From Acanthornis magna (lineage: Eukaryota > Chordata > Aves > Passeriformes > Acanthizidae), in NCBI GenBank assembly GCA_036785705.1, contig JAWUZG010000084.1, forward strand, positions 10,801,501 to 10,865,500: a stretch of 64,000 nucleotides of DNA, in the 5' to 3' direction. The notes below the pieces were generated by a model that saw nothing but the letters and a program-made list of their open reading frames with translations, was not told where the DNA came from and ran no database searches. Position numbers and translations under genes: made by a program. Positions 49,100 to 60,500 of the stretch are shown here, in pieces; within the stretch, counting starts at the first letter, position 1, and each line of letters begins with the position of its first letter.

Positions 49100-50370
49100 A
49101 AGAAATAATTACTAAAGATTTAAGTGATACTAGGGTTAAATCTTTTTCTACTGTAATTTTCCTTTTATTTTTGCTGGTTAACCCAAAGAGAATGGCTGCT
49201 TCCACATACTCACAATGAGCTATTAATAGTAACTAGTGTAGTGCAATATCAGGAATAACAGAAAAATTAGGGTAATGCAATATAATAAATAAATATTAGA
49301 ATAATGCAATAATTCATTTTTAACAGATCAATTGTGATTTCCCAGCACTGAGGCAAAAAGCAGATGGCATGCACATCCCCCACCTTCCTTCAGAGTCCTA
49401 CCTGGTAGGCAAAGGCACTGCTTAATTCCTTCACACCTAAAACTCCCAAAACTGAAGCTGTGTTTTTTCTCTTGGGGCACAATCAGTGACAGATGATAAT
49501 ATTTTTTTTAAAGGATGTTTTTATTAAGCTCCAAAAATCACAATAGACAGGTCATTCAAAACACAAATATTCAAAGCGTGTGTATATACATAAATTTGTA
49601 CTGGCAGCCAACTGCTGTTGTTCCCCCAACCTGCAGACACAGATCGAGATGTTTGTGCCAGCCATTTGCCAGCCATGGATAACACCTGGATCAGCATTTG
49701 CAGGCTGGCTGTAATTAAGCCAGAAAACTAAGGAGAAGTCAAGCAATGCAGTTGTCTAATATGATCCAACATCGGCCAGTAAACATCAGCATCTTCACGT
49801 AACAAAACAAATCATATAGGAAACATCAAGCGTAGATTTGTGACTGCAAGAAAATGATAAGCTTTCTGTTTAAGTTTGCCTCTCTGCACTATTAAATAGT
49901 TTTAAAACTTTTCAGACATTAATTTCCTTTTCCCACCATGTACCTTTCTGAACCCAAATTGCGATGCTCACCTGCCAAATTACTACTGCTCTGTGAAGGT
50001 GCCACCTCTGATTTCACTATGAGCCATCCTACAGCTCTGCCTCTGCACACCCCCAGCCCCACTCCAGCTGGAAATCTTAGTGGTGCCTTAAACCACATCC
50101 AACCTCACCGGCAGCTGCAGCACATCCTTGAGCGTTTCGTACTGCTGAAGGATTTGCTGCAGAGCACACTTCCAAACCCAGCGCCACCCAAAATGCAGAA
50201 GTGCCTTAAAATCCTTGTCGGCCCGACCTGCCTTGAATAAGGCTCCTTCTAGCTGAAAATTCAGAAGCCAAACCCACCCCTACCCCAAGGGGCAAAATCA
50301 CCCTGCCATTGGGTGAACAAAAGTAGCACAACCTCCTGTCTTCTCCTCCGAATTACAAAGCCACGTACCC
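48626..50370. other. No gene recognised
   Basis: Contains a 101-codon plus frame (48710-49015) of uncertain meaning, a purine microsatellite (49068-49105) and otherwise plain AT-rich sequence. I see no exon of a known gene. Confidence 0.45.
49068..49105 (+). repeat. (AG)n purine microsatellite
   Basis: Interrupted AG units with AAAG variants; all purine for about 38 bp. Confidence 0.9.
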
Positions 50371-50440
50371 ACAAAATACCCATAAAAAGGAGTCACCCAA
50401 GCCCAGGGTTTATCCCATGCAGCAGCAGCCGGCTGCCACC

Positions 50441-51208
50441 ATGCAGTGGGACATGTTAACTTGCATCCTGATAAAAAGGAGTCTGGGTTTCATCTTGTAC
50501 AGTTGCTGCAAGCACTGTGTAGCTGGCTTTACAGTGAGGAAAAACCCCCACTTTTGCTCTTTTGGCACTCTTTTCCTTTTTGAGGGCGAGCATTTAAGCG
50601 CGACCATTTTTAAGGCATTTCAAAGGTCACGGACCCCATTTGAGGACAAGTTCATCCTTCTAAAACTGAGTGACACTCCCGAAGACGAGGGCACACCTCT
50701 CTCAGCATCTCTTCCCGACCCGTTTTGGTGGCTCTCCCGTCTCCACCACGCGTTTGGAGGGTCTCCCCGGGGGGTTTTACACGCTGTGGTGCCAGCGGCT
50801 GCCCTTCTGTACCCTACAGTCCCCATCCCCACCCTCACATACCCAGACCTGTGGTGGCACTCGCTCCCCACCTCCCATCAAGAACAGCGCTTGCCTTTTC
50901 ATAGGAAAGTTGCGAAAAGAAAGAAAACATTTATTTTCACGGCAAATCCAGCCTTACGATCCTACCGATGGCAAGATGCTATCTATGGGAGTCTTATTTT
51001 CCCATTGCCCCAAGAAGCAGAATTTTCCCTGGAATCTTGCCTAGATTCAGGCAAAATCCACCCTGCCTCTCACCCTAAATCGCTCGCCCCGGCTCAGGAA
51101 AGAGAAGAATTTGCCCTTTTCCTGGGAGGAAAGCGGCGGGGAAGGAGAAGAGCTTTAAAGCGAGGGAGGGAGGGAGGAGGCCGAGCTCATGCACGGATTT
51201 TAATCTGA
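50441..51208 (+). CDS. Long open frame of unknown status (255 codons)
   Basis: This frame is the longest in the window (263 codons if read from the ATG at 50417). I prefer the ATG at 50441 because it sits in a perfect Kozak context, GCCACCATG. A TATA-like CATAAAAAGG lies at 50381-50390, about 30 bp before a plausible start site. The predicted protein has no motif I recognise, no clear signal peptide or repeated domain, and a highly basic Arg/Gly-rich tail (KRRGRRRALKRGREGGGR). The composition is that of translated non-coding DNA, and there is no flanking splice evidence. The most likely explanation is chance in a GC-moderate regulatory region. The alternative is a short intronless or lineage-specific transcript. 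Confidence 0.12.
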   Translation: MQWDMLTCILIKRSLGFILYSCCKHCVAGFTVRKNPHFCSFGTLFLFEGEHLSATIFKAFQRSRTPFEDKFILLKLSDTPEDEGTPLSASLPDPFWWLSRLHHAFGGSPRGVLHAVVPAAALLYPTVPIPTLTYPDLWWHSLPTSHQEQRLPFHRKVAKRKKTFIFTANPALRSYRWQDAIYGSLIFPLPQEAEFSLESCLDSGKIHPASHPKSLAPAQEREEFALFLGGKRRGRRRALKRGREGGGRAHARILI

Positions 51209-51343
51209 TCACTTCCCTGTCAAGCTAATCCCTGCCTGACTCATCGGACTTTTAGAAACGTGCCTGGAAACCAAAAAGCAAACCTCATTTGAATGAAGCA
51301 CACACTCCGCAGCCCCCATCTGCAAAGGGCTGCAATTAAATGC

Positions 51344-51433
51344 AAAAAAAAAAAAAAAAAAGAAAAAAAAAAAGAAAAAAAAAGAAAAAAAAAAAGAAAA
51401 AAAGAAAAAAGGGGCGGGGGGGGAGAGAGAAAA
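51344..51433 (+). repeat. 90-bp homopurine tract
   Basis: AAAAG-type units pass into GGGG and GAGAGA. Purines are interrupted only by one C at 51415. Such mirror-like purine tracts can adopt triplex (H-DNA) form. Confidence 0.9.
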
Positions 51434-51980
51434 TTAGCATTTTCCGCGGCCATCTGGCATGAGGAGCAGGCGATGGGGAACAAAAGGAGATTTAGGCAAA
51501 GGGGAGAGGCGAGTGTGCCATGGCATTGACCTGCAAATGAGCTTTTGTGAGCGAATTAAAGCTTCCCGGACCCCCCGGGACACCCCAAAACAGGCACCAT
51601 TACAAACCATCCGGACAAAAACCCACTCATCAAAATTGTCTGCGTTTGAAGGGAGGGGGGAGAGGCCATTTAAATGTGCACCTTCCCTGCCCCCACCGCA
51701 GTAATAGGCGGTTAATAGGGGCTTGGCGGGGGGAGTCGGCCCCTGCACCCCCGACCCTACACCCCGCTCTGACGGTATAACAGGGAGGGACACCTTAGAA
51801 ACGTGGCTCGTCCATAAAACCCACCCGACACGTTATTTATAGCCCTAATCCTAAACAATAGGGAAGAAATAAAAAAGAGGGGGGCATTTGGTGATATATC
51901 AGCTTCCAGATGCTGTTTATTTAATTCGAGGGGAGGGAGGTGTAGGGTTGTTCCAAAGTAGATTTCTAAAGCAATTATTA

Positions 51981-52000
51981 ATATATATATATATATATAT
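51981..52000 (+). repeat. (AT)10 microsatellite
   Basis: Ten AT units between TTATTA and TTTAATGG. Confidence 0.95.
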
Positions 52001-52279
52001 TTAATGGAGATGATAAAGAGGAAAGGGATAATCAGGGATGCTATGGCCCAAAAAGAAATGGAAAACTGTGCGGGTCAGAGTTTTTGTTTCTTACCCCCCC
52101 CCTTCCCCCATGACTCTTGCCTTTAAACTGGGAAAGCTTGAGGATTTGGAAGTGAAAGCAAAGATTTTGGCCTGGGGTAGATACATGAAAAGGGAGGGCG
52201 GGGGGAAGCCATCTCCCCCCATCCCCTCTCCAGAAAGGGAATAAGGACTAAAGTCGGGGGCCAGCTGGGGGAAACTTGT

Positions 52280-53060
52280 AAATGAAACGTGTTTCTTTTA
52301 TGGTCCTCCCCCCCGGGGGACAGCCCCATTATAACCCACCAGCTATATAGACTCAGCTGCCGCCTCCCCAGCCCGCGGCAGGTACGCGGGGGAGGGAGCG
52401 ACGGCCCGGGGGGGCTGCAGCCGGCCGGACCCTCCGCCCGGCCCGGCCCGGCCCGGGGCTGCCGAGAATGGCTGGACGTGCGTGCAGGGCTGTACATGCA
52501 TGTGCGTGTGCCTGCATGGCTGTACATGCATGTGCGTGTGCCTGCATGGCTGTGCGTGCATATGCAGGGCTGTACATGCATGTGCGTGTGCGTGCAGGGC
52601 TGTACATGCATGTGCGTGTGCCTGCATGGCTGCACATGCATGCAATGTGTGCGCGGGGCCGTGCGTGTGCCCGCGCCCCGCCGCAGGTGAGCGCGCTCCC
52701 CGCGGGCTGAGGGGGCAGCGGCGCTCGCAGCCCCCCAGGTGCCGCTCCCCCGGGGTTTGTTTGCAGTCAATATTCATGTGTTTCTGTCACCGGGGCGGCT
52801 CTTTTCACAGTGATCAGCCGGGCAGAAGGCTGAATGACAGGAGACTCGTGGCTCGGCTGCTTTGGCGAGGGGGGAGGGATGGATTCCAGCCGCCCAGCCC
52901 GCGGCCGGTGCGGGTTTCTGGGGGGGCCCAGCCCCCGGGGGAGGGCTTGCCCTGCTGGGGGCCGTGGTCCTGCCCTGGGTGGGCACACGGCAGCGGCGCC
53001 GGGCACCGGGCGCTTCCCGCTGACAGCAAACAGCGGTGGCTTCGGGGGACCCCCACCCCA
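52280..53060 (+). promoter_or_regulatory. GC-rich CpG block with TATA-box promoter signature
   Basis: CTATATAG at 52343-52350 is followed by an E-box CAGCTG (52354-52359). About 30 bp downstream comes a start-like region with the splice-donor-like GCGGCAG|GTACGC at 52381, and a second donor-like CCGCAG|GTGAGC lies near 52686. The block is CpG-rich. This is the structure of a TATA promoter for a spliced transcript on the plus strand, possibly a long non-coding RNA. No protein exon was recognised, so transcription is inference. Confidence 0.3.
52471..52650 (+). repeat. 30-bp minisatellite, alternating purine-pyrimidine
   Basis: Four full 30-bp units (52489-52518, 52519-52548, 52569-52598, 52599-52628) plus partial units before, between and after. 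Each unit contains GTACATGCATGTGCGTGTG, a run of strictly alternating purine and pyrimidine. Because 30 is a multiple of three, the array stays open in all frames and yields decapeptide repeats that are not real proteins. Confidence 0.95.
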
Positions 53061-56000
53061 AACACACCGCCCCCCCCACAGACATGGCCTGTGGGCTAAC
53101 AGGGCCATGGCCTGGTTGGTCACCCCCCATACCGTGTGCCATGGGGTATGGGGGTACCCAGGGAGGGGGTCCCGGAGAGCCACAGTGCAGAGGGAAGCCC
53201 CCGGGTGGCTGTGAACCGGCTGGCCTGAGCAGGGAGGGTGGCACTAGGGCTGGAGGGTGGGCCACCAAAACATTTCTGGTTTTTCTGCACACTGAGCATC
53301 ACGAGGCCAGCAGCAGCCTGCACCGCACCCCGCTGATGCTCAGGGCATCGCAGGGCTGCGAGAGGCAATGCTCCCTTGGGGTGCACAGCTCTCCTCGCCC
53401 CCCAGGCTAATTCCAGGCTGTGCTGGCAGCGAGGGGCAAGGGAAGGAGCTGTGCTCCCAGCTGGGCATAGCGGGGGCTGCCCGCCGTGTGTGGGTGCCCT
53501 GCGTTGCAGGAGCTGCGTTTTGTTCCCTCCCGCTTGCCCAGACGCCTTCCCCTCGCCTCACAGCGCTGCTCTGTGTGTGCATGTTTTGTTTGGTTTTGTT
53601 TTTTTAGAAGTCCACAAACTTGTGATTTTCTGTGCAACTTGTGGGGAGCGAATCAGTATGAGGGAGCACCCTTCTCATTGAAACCGGAGGTGAATAAATT
53701 ATGAACAGACGAAAATTGGAACAATGTCTCTGAGCGAGTGTTTTCTAGAGAGTTACTATTCCAGGCTTTGAAATCAATTGATACATAATTAGATTCCTCA
53801 AGAGAGGACAAACAAGGGCTGCCATTCACCCCCTCCTTCTCCCACATGCATCCCAAAGAGAGACCGGAGGCTTTAGCAGAAACCAGACAGCCAGCATTCT
53901 CCAGCACTAAAAACATATTCTGGCTTTGGGTGTTCATTTAACAAACAGATCCTTGAACCTTGCTTCTGTTTTCAGTTTATTTCGACCATGTTTCTTTGTG
54001 TTCAGTTCATTAAAACATGTCTCTTTTGAGATCTATTTTTACATTTCAAGAATCCAGTATTGTACTTTTGCGGTGGCAGATGGCCCTAGACATCCAAGCA
54101 TAAGCTCTTTCCTGCTTTTTTCCCCCTCTTTCTTAGGTCCTTTCTGTGCTGCACTTGAAGCTGGGAACAGCAACCATCCCTCTCTGCAAGGTCTGGGGCT
54201 GGCTCAAGATTCAGCACAGGGTTCTAACATGTTACAGTCCCTGCTGTGCCCTCGAGGTGTATTTTAAGCATAGCGGATGCTACTGTCTGTAAAATAAGAG
54301 TCCTCCACAGCTGGATAGATCCTTGTCACACGGGTGGCACGCAGGCTAATTTTGCATTTTTGCCTCATATTTGCCTTGTGTTAAAGTTCTGTGGTCCCCC
54401 AAATGAATTTATTAGTGGTTAAGGTTGAGTTTCATTCTTGAGGGAGACAGAAAATAAGGATTTGGGTTTCTAAAAGACAGGAAAAAGCATGCAGTGATTA
54501 GAAAAAAATATCGTAAAGGTTATTGAACAAAGCAGCAGCACCCCTAGCCAAATGGGCCACCTAATTTAAAGCAATGGCTTGGCTCCTTTGGCTACCCTTG
54601 TGACGGATGTACTAGCCACAACCACTCCCAAACCTGGTATCAAACATGGATCAGAGTGCTGCTGCCTTGAGCATAATTTATGTCACATATCAGTAGGACT
54701 AAAAAAATCTGTACCAGCAACTAGAAAAGACTGTCTGAGCTGCTGTAGACCCATTTTTTAGGTAAGGCACCAATACTATAGCCTACAATATGCTGGGTGT
54801 CTTGAAGACATTACAAATAGAATGACAAATTCCTACATCTTATTAAGTCATGGGATCTTTAGGAGAGGGTAAGGTAAATCTGACTTATGTATTATTTGGA
54901 AGAATAGGCAGAGGTAAACCTATGTCCTCTCTAATAAAAAGATAAAAAGGTTGAGAGGTTTTCCTCCAAAGATATTTGTTTGGATAATAACCAAGGGCTC
55001 AAACATATATCTAAGAGGAGGCTATTTTCTCTGTGTTTGCTGCAGAGGTGGTATCTGTTTATATCTGCACATGTGTACGTGGCTATTTCAGTATCTGGTT
55101 TTGTGTGGTTCACCATCTTACCCGAGTTAAGCAACAGTCTACAGGCAGGGCCAGCTGGAAGATCTTGGTCAGTGCAGGCAAGACTGCTTTCTGCTGCTCC
55201 ATGGACACTGCACGAACACGCTGACACAATCTGCTCCCTGATGGGAAGCAGGACAATTCCAGAAGCACACAGTGCTACCTACCTCTGCAAGGCAGTGCTC
55301 TTCCTCGAAGCCTGCTCCTGTACCCCAGCCTTGACCACAGCAGCCATGGTGCCCTGGAACAGGTGAACAGACTGCAGCCTGGTTTGCTGCTCAAGCAGCC
55401 CCTTGCTTTAACTAATTGCCCACCTCGTGTCCTGAGACAGCCCTGTCTACTGGCAAACTCTGAAGAATAATATGGATTTGACTTAGCCTCAAAGTTGTTT
55501 TTTTTCCACCCTCCAGCCTTAGCACAGAAATCCCAGCACACATCTTTATGCTTTTCTGGCGGATTTGGACAGGAGATTAATATGTATACAGCTCAGTGGA
55601 ACAAGTTTCCATCACTGCTGCAATTCCTCTTGTGTTGCTGGCCCTAGCCACAGCATGGAGCGAGTGCAGCTGGGACCACCAGTGACTCCTGGCTGAGGGC
55701 ATGAAATGCTTTGGCCCCATCAGGGGAATGTAAGAGAGGGCGGCACAGCAGCAGGACTTGCGCTGGAAATCACAGACTCCCCCAGGATGAGCCTGTTTCA
55801 GGTTTGCTTTGTGCCAGCCTCCAAAGAGCCCCAGGTTTCTTGGAAATGCACAGGAGGGGAACAACACAAGCTTCTTCTTTTCCCCTTCACATGGATCCCC
55901 TCTACCTTCTTCTGACGGGATCACACTCAGAAATGAGAAGTGGCAGAAGAAATCCCTGTGTTAGAGGGTTCTGCCACCTCACTAAACACTTGGGACTTCT

Positions 56001-57240
56001 GTAAGCCAGAAACCATCCTTTCCCCCTCCTTTTGAGAGCCTAATCCCTCCAAGTTCAGAAGGTGCAGTTGAAGGCAGTTTGTGAGTGGAACAGCCCACCG
56101 ATTCACAGCCTGGACAGAGGGGAACATTGGCAGCTGCAAGCCAAGTCTTGGAGAGGTCAGAGAAAGACAGAACACAAAAGTAGAGAGCACAAATCACTCA
56201 CAGGGCAGGGAATGTTTGGGACTCATCAGGAAAGGAAAGAAGAAAAAAGCTCTGCAGATCTAAGCTTGATTAGTCTTAATCCTCCTCAAAAATACCCAGG
56301 TCTTTCCAACATTTACTTTTTTCCTTCCCCATCATCCTTGCTATTGCTTGTCTTGGTGATTTGTTTGAAAATATATTAGACAACTCCAGAACTTTCACTG
56401 TTAGAAGCATGAAAATAGAGGATAGGTACTATTATCCACTAAGTAACACTCCCACAGTTAGCACAGTCCTCTAGAGAGACCTGCCAGATAATGGCTTTTG
56501 AGAGGAGCTTAGAGACATCTGGAGTAGCCATTTTCCCTCATTGTACATGGAAAATAAAGATTAGCTAGGGCACGGGGAGGGGGGGCTAAGAACATAATGA
56601 GGGCAATGGACAAACCAATGCCACATTGCCCATCTGTGTGACTGGCTTCAGGTCTACTCCTGCAAAATGATTCATGCAGACTTCCCTGAAATCCATGGAT
56701 TTCTGTGCAGGTGGAAGAGCTCCCCATTGGTTTGTGAGTCTGGGGTCTCACATCACAGGCTCTTTGGGGTGGATTTTGTCTATAAAGCAGCTGGTCCTTT
56801 CTGAGTGGCAGATGCAGAAATATTTTTTTTTTTTTTAATGAATACGTCTTTTCAAAGGTTTTCTTTTCTTTGTATGACCTGGTTTTCTTTTTAAATTTTG
56901 ATCATTTTCATGCAAAAGACTTATTCCAACCAATTCTGCATCAAGGGCCACTAGAGTTTGGGACTGAGCTCGGTTGTCACTCTCTGGGCCGCATACCCCA
57001 TCAGAGCGTGATAGGTCCATCACTTGTAATCAGAGATGCTCACAGGGACTGCAGAGGTGACGGTCACATTTAAAGCATCAATGGCATACTGGGGATGACA
57101 TTCCTAGATACGGTGTCTACTTAAAAAAGTATCTGTGGATTTTGAGGTGTGTTTAGAGAAGAGATGCTCTGAAGGACAAAGCCGAGCCTCACGGATTCAG
57201 CCCCCCAGCAGGAACTACCCAAACCACGGTACAACGTAAA
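53061..57240. other. No gene recognised
   Basis: Contains a small perfect hairpin (arms 53124-53133 and 53145-53154). A further stretch at about 53600-53830 has enhancer-like texture (TTGATACATAATTAG, GAATAAATTATGAAC-type words). No exon of KCNQ1 or another gene was recognised on either strand. Confidence 0.45.
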
Positions 57241-57249
57241 ACGATGGAA

Positions 57250-57570
57250 GAAATCCCATTCGCGCGGGCCGCGGCCGGGGTGGGGAACGGCCGAGACAGG
57301 GCGGTTTGGGAAATGCCTTCATTTTGCCCGAACGCCCCCAGCCCCGCCGGGAGCGGGGCCGCAACAGCACCGCGTCGTGTGCGCTCCCTCTGCTGGCCCC
57401 GCCGCGCCCCCGCACCCCGGGAGGGGACAGACCCTCCCCAGGGCCCGCGCACGGGGACGCGGAGCGCGCCCCGGCAGCTCCTCCCGGGGAGGATGAGCAT
57501 CCCCAGCGCAGCCCCCGCCGGGCCGCTGCTGCCGCCGCTGGGGCGCCGAGCGCGGCAGCCAAAGGTGGAG
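57250..57570. promoter_or_regulatory. Orphan CpG island with CTCF-like motif
   Basis: Compact CpG-dense, GC-rich block in moderate-AT surroundings. No exon of a known gene could be read in it; the open frames on both strands are low-complexity Ala/Pro/Arg. It contains a strong CTCF-like site on the minus strand (57381-57396). It could be an unannotated promoter, a boundary or an intragenic island of the KCNQ1 side. Confidence 0.6.
57381..57396 (-). promoter_or_regulatory. CTCF-like motif, reverse
   Basis: On the minus strand this reads CCAGCAGAGGGAGCGC, agreeing with CCASYAGRKGGCRS at all but one position (A for C, a common variant). Confidence 0.5.
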
Positions 57571-60500
57571 GAGGATGGGAGCCGTGGGACGCACTCCCTG
57601 CACCCCCCGCAACCAGGCTTCCTATGAAAAAAAAGTCCTTTGAGCCATTTCCTAATATCTACATTGCAAGGGACTCACACAGACACGTCGCCTCCCGAGA
57701 GCATCCACCTGGAAAAAGAGAGCAGAGGAACAAATGTGTGAGGTCACACCAAATCTCACTGTAATCTCACCTCAGTTTTGGGGGACAAGCCCAAAGGCAG
57801 TGAGGGGAGGACAAGCAGAGGCCCTGTGTGACATTTTCTCACATGCTGCTGTGTTTCTGGGTGAAGAGGTGTTTGGGGAGTCCCACTGCTGCTCCTGATG
57901 TGAAGACCTTAACCTTGAGCAAGAAATGAAGCTGCAGCTCCAGACTGGTTAAACTGAGCTGTGGAGATAACCTGTGCTGTGTCTGGTTACAAGGGAAGAG
58001 CTACGGGTAGGAAAGGGCAGTAAATAAACAAGTCTGCTTTGGGACAGAGACGCTTGTCCCAAGCCACCCACCAGGAGCTGAAGTCACTTGTCCAACCCCA
58101 GTGAGATACAACTCACATCATGCTTAACGCAGCAGGTTTTACCTGCAAAATGCTAAGGGGGATGTAAGGGGGCAGCTAATCATGCTGGAGTGAGAAAATA
58201 GAAATCTTTGTACTTCTCCTGTTCTCACAGCATCCGGACTTCTCAAACGAGGTGGCTGTCACTGGAACAGTTTGTATCTGACACCTTTCTAATGCGGCAC
58301 TTCAGAACTAACCTGGTTTTGAGATAAAGGGAGCAAATTGCATTGGCTTTTTGCATTGGCTTTAAAATGATTCATTGTGATCATCAGGTGCACTTCCAAA
58401 ACCTTGACAGTTTTGTCTGTCTACTTAGACCAGTGAAGGCAATAATAAAGTTCTGACTCATTTGATATTTATCTCTGTGGTTGGGCTAGAAGGTTTGGTT
58501 TCTTAAAACTTTATTTCTATTTCACTGAAACATATTCTTGTATTTCACGTGTGAATACCCAGAGAAAGTCTGACTCTTGAGGCCATCCCTCTTCCCACCT
58601 GCTCCATTCCTCCCAAACTCCTCTGAACCCAGAGTCCAATCTGACTGCTGCAATTAGAATAGAAATCACAGAGCAGGTGTTTTAATTGGCCACAGACCAC
58701 ATGGCGCATTTAAATCTCTGGTGATAACACAGAGAATATAATGAGTAATCTTGATGATTTTTAAGACAAGTATATACAGTTTTAATTTTATTGCACAAAA
58801 ACACCTGAAGTGATTTTAAAATGAGGATAATGCTTTTTCATAATAGCCAGGTGAGTGATAGCAAAATTAAAGTATTTAAATGTTGATTTTTGGATAGATT
58901 TTAAAAACTCCAAGTGTCATGTTAGATAATATTTCATTAACAACTGATGTATGTGTAATTTGGCCAAAGAAAGGTGGCAGAGTTGTTCCAGGAGCAAAAT
59001 CTACCATTATGCAAAATCAAATGCAGTATTTTCAACAGGAGTATTTAGTAAAAAGAAGAGGTAACAAAACATACAGAATTCCAGCATGCCAAGAGGAGAA
59101 AAAAGGGACAGGAATAGTATTCAAACAGAGGAGATAAAGCTCAAATCTTAACAAATGCTGTTAAACACGTTAGGGGTCCAAAAAAACATGGGACAACTAG
59201 TGAGGCCAAGACTAAGAGTGTAAAGAGAAAAAAAGAAGGTTTAATCAAAATAGTGAAGAACTAAAGGGCAGGATTGTGACTGCACTTGGAAAACGTTGTT
59301 CCTCATGGTGGAGATTTCATCTAGTCTGTAGTTTGGGCTGGCTGGTGCTTTGTTCTTGCCAGAATCCATCTTCAGGAAGGTTCAGCTGGGTTCATTGAAA
59401 CACAGGAACCTAGCACTGCTGATGAGGCACGGAAAATTTGCCTTAATGTGGTTTTGTGCAGTTGAGTACGGAAAGGGAGGAAAAAAAAAGCAAATGGAAT
59501 TGCAGTGAATGTGTCTGTGAGAGGGGGGAAAGTCCCAGGGTAAATGGAGAGCCCTGAGCTAGAGAAGGAGCACACAGGTGGATCCTTTGGGGATGAAGAC
59601 ATAGTGCTGTGAAGAAGGATACCCTGAAAACCTGGCCCAGTCTGACCTGCCTTGGCTCTTTCCTAGAGGTTCCTGAGCTGAGCAACTGCTGAGACCCCAG
59701 GAGCTGAAATTATTCTCCATCAGTAGCATTTATACACCTGCCAAAGGGAACATTGCATGGCTCCCCTATACAGAACACCTGGTTAAACCCTAGCTGTGTA
59801 CCTGAGTGCAACATCAGAGATGACAGGGCTTTTTTGACAGCTCAGTGCACATTTTCTGCTCTTGATCTTTTCCTGATAACCAGCATAGAGGAGGTTTCTC
59901 TACCAGAGACAAACCTACTTAGCTAACAACTCCAAAATACACAACAAGAAAAACACTATCTTAAACTTCCCTTACTTGTGTTTAACAGAGAAAGGAGATG
60001 AAGCATTTTTTGACTCCCCTACAGATACACACAGAAAGATTAAAACATCACTTCTAGATAGGTGCCACTCCATCCTCCTTGGGAACACCCTGGTAGTGCT
60101 ACTCACCCAGCACACGGTCTTTTCCAAGGCTCTCTGCAGAGGAAATTAGGTAACGAGGGTAGCAAAGACCCAAGAGGGAGGAGTTTTATTCATGGGGGTA
60201 TTCCTGCTTGGCTGTCCCACACTTGTGAATATCGTGAATCTGGCAAAGGGCATGGCAATACCCAGAGGCTGCAAGCTGAAGTCAATTATGTACCAGGTGC
60301 ATACAAACCAGGTTCTGACTATCAGCATGCTTTGCAATCTGATCACACTTCCCAGTCCCACCCCCTTGAATAAAGAGCTAAAAAGCTCCTTTTTGTAACA
60401 AAGAAACCTAGAAAGTTTTGGGTAATCCTACGGGTTCAGAAGCTGCAATTCAGAAAACATATCACCAGATCATCATTGGTGAAGTAATGGCAAAAAAGCT

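Larger units (their letters stand above)
51209..52020. promoter_or_regulatory. Candidate regulatory block with MEF2-like site
   Basis: A dense cluster of factor-like words without coding content: TAATCTGATCACTT at the left, CTGACTCATCGG (AP-1-like), a purine tract, and a MEF2-type TTATTTATAG at 51833-51842. TTTATTTAATTCG and an (AT)10 run at 51981-52000 follow. The texture suggests a muscle or mesoderm enhancer, but only the motifs themselves are seen. Confidence 0.3.

Noticed and set aside
52123..53099. Long open frames of 205-215 codons on both strands with decapeptide repeats
   Set aside because: They are created by the 30-bp minisatellite, which is open in every frame, plus GC-rich flanks. 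The peptides are low-complexity His/Cys or Ala/Cys repeats.
57215..57764. Open frames of 97-152 codons in the 57-kb CpG island
   Set aside because: Ala/Pro/Arg low-complexity translations on both strands; nothing recognisable.
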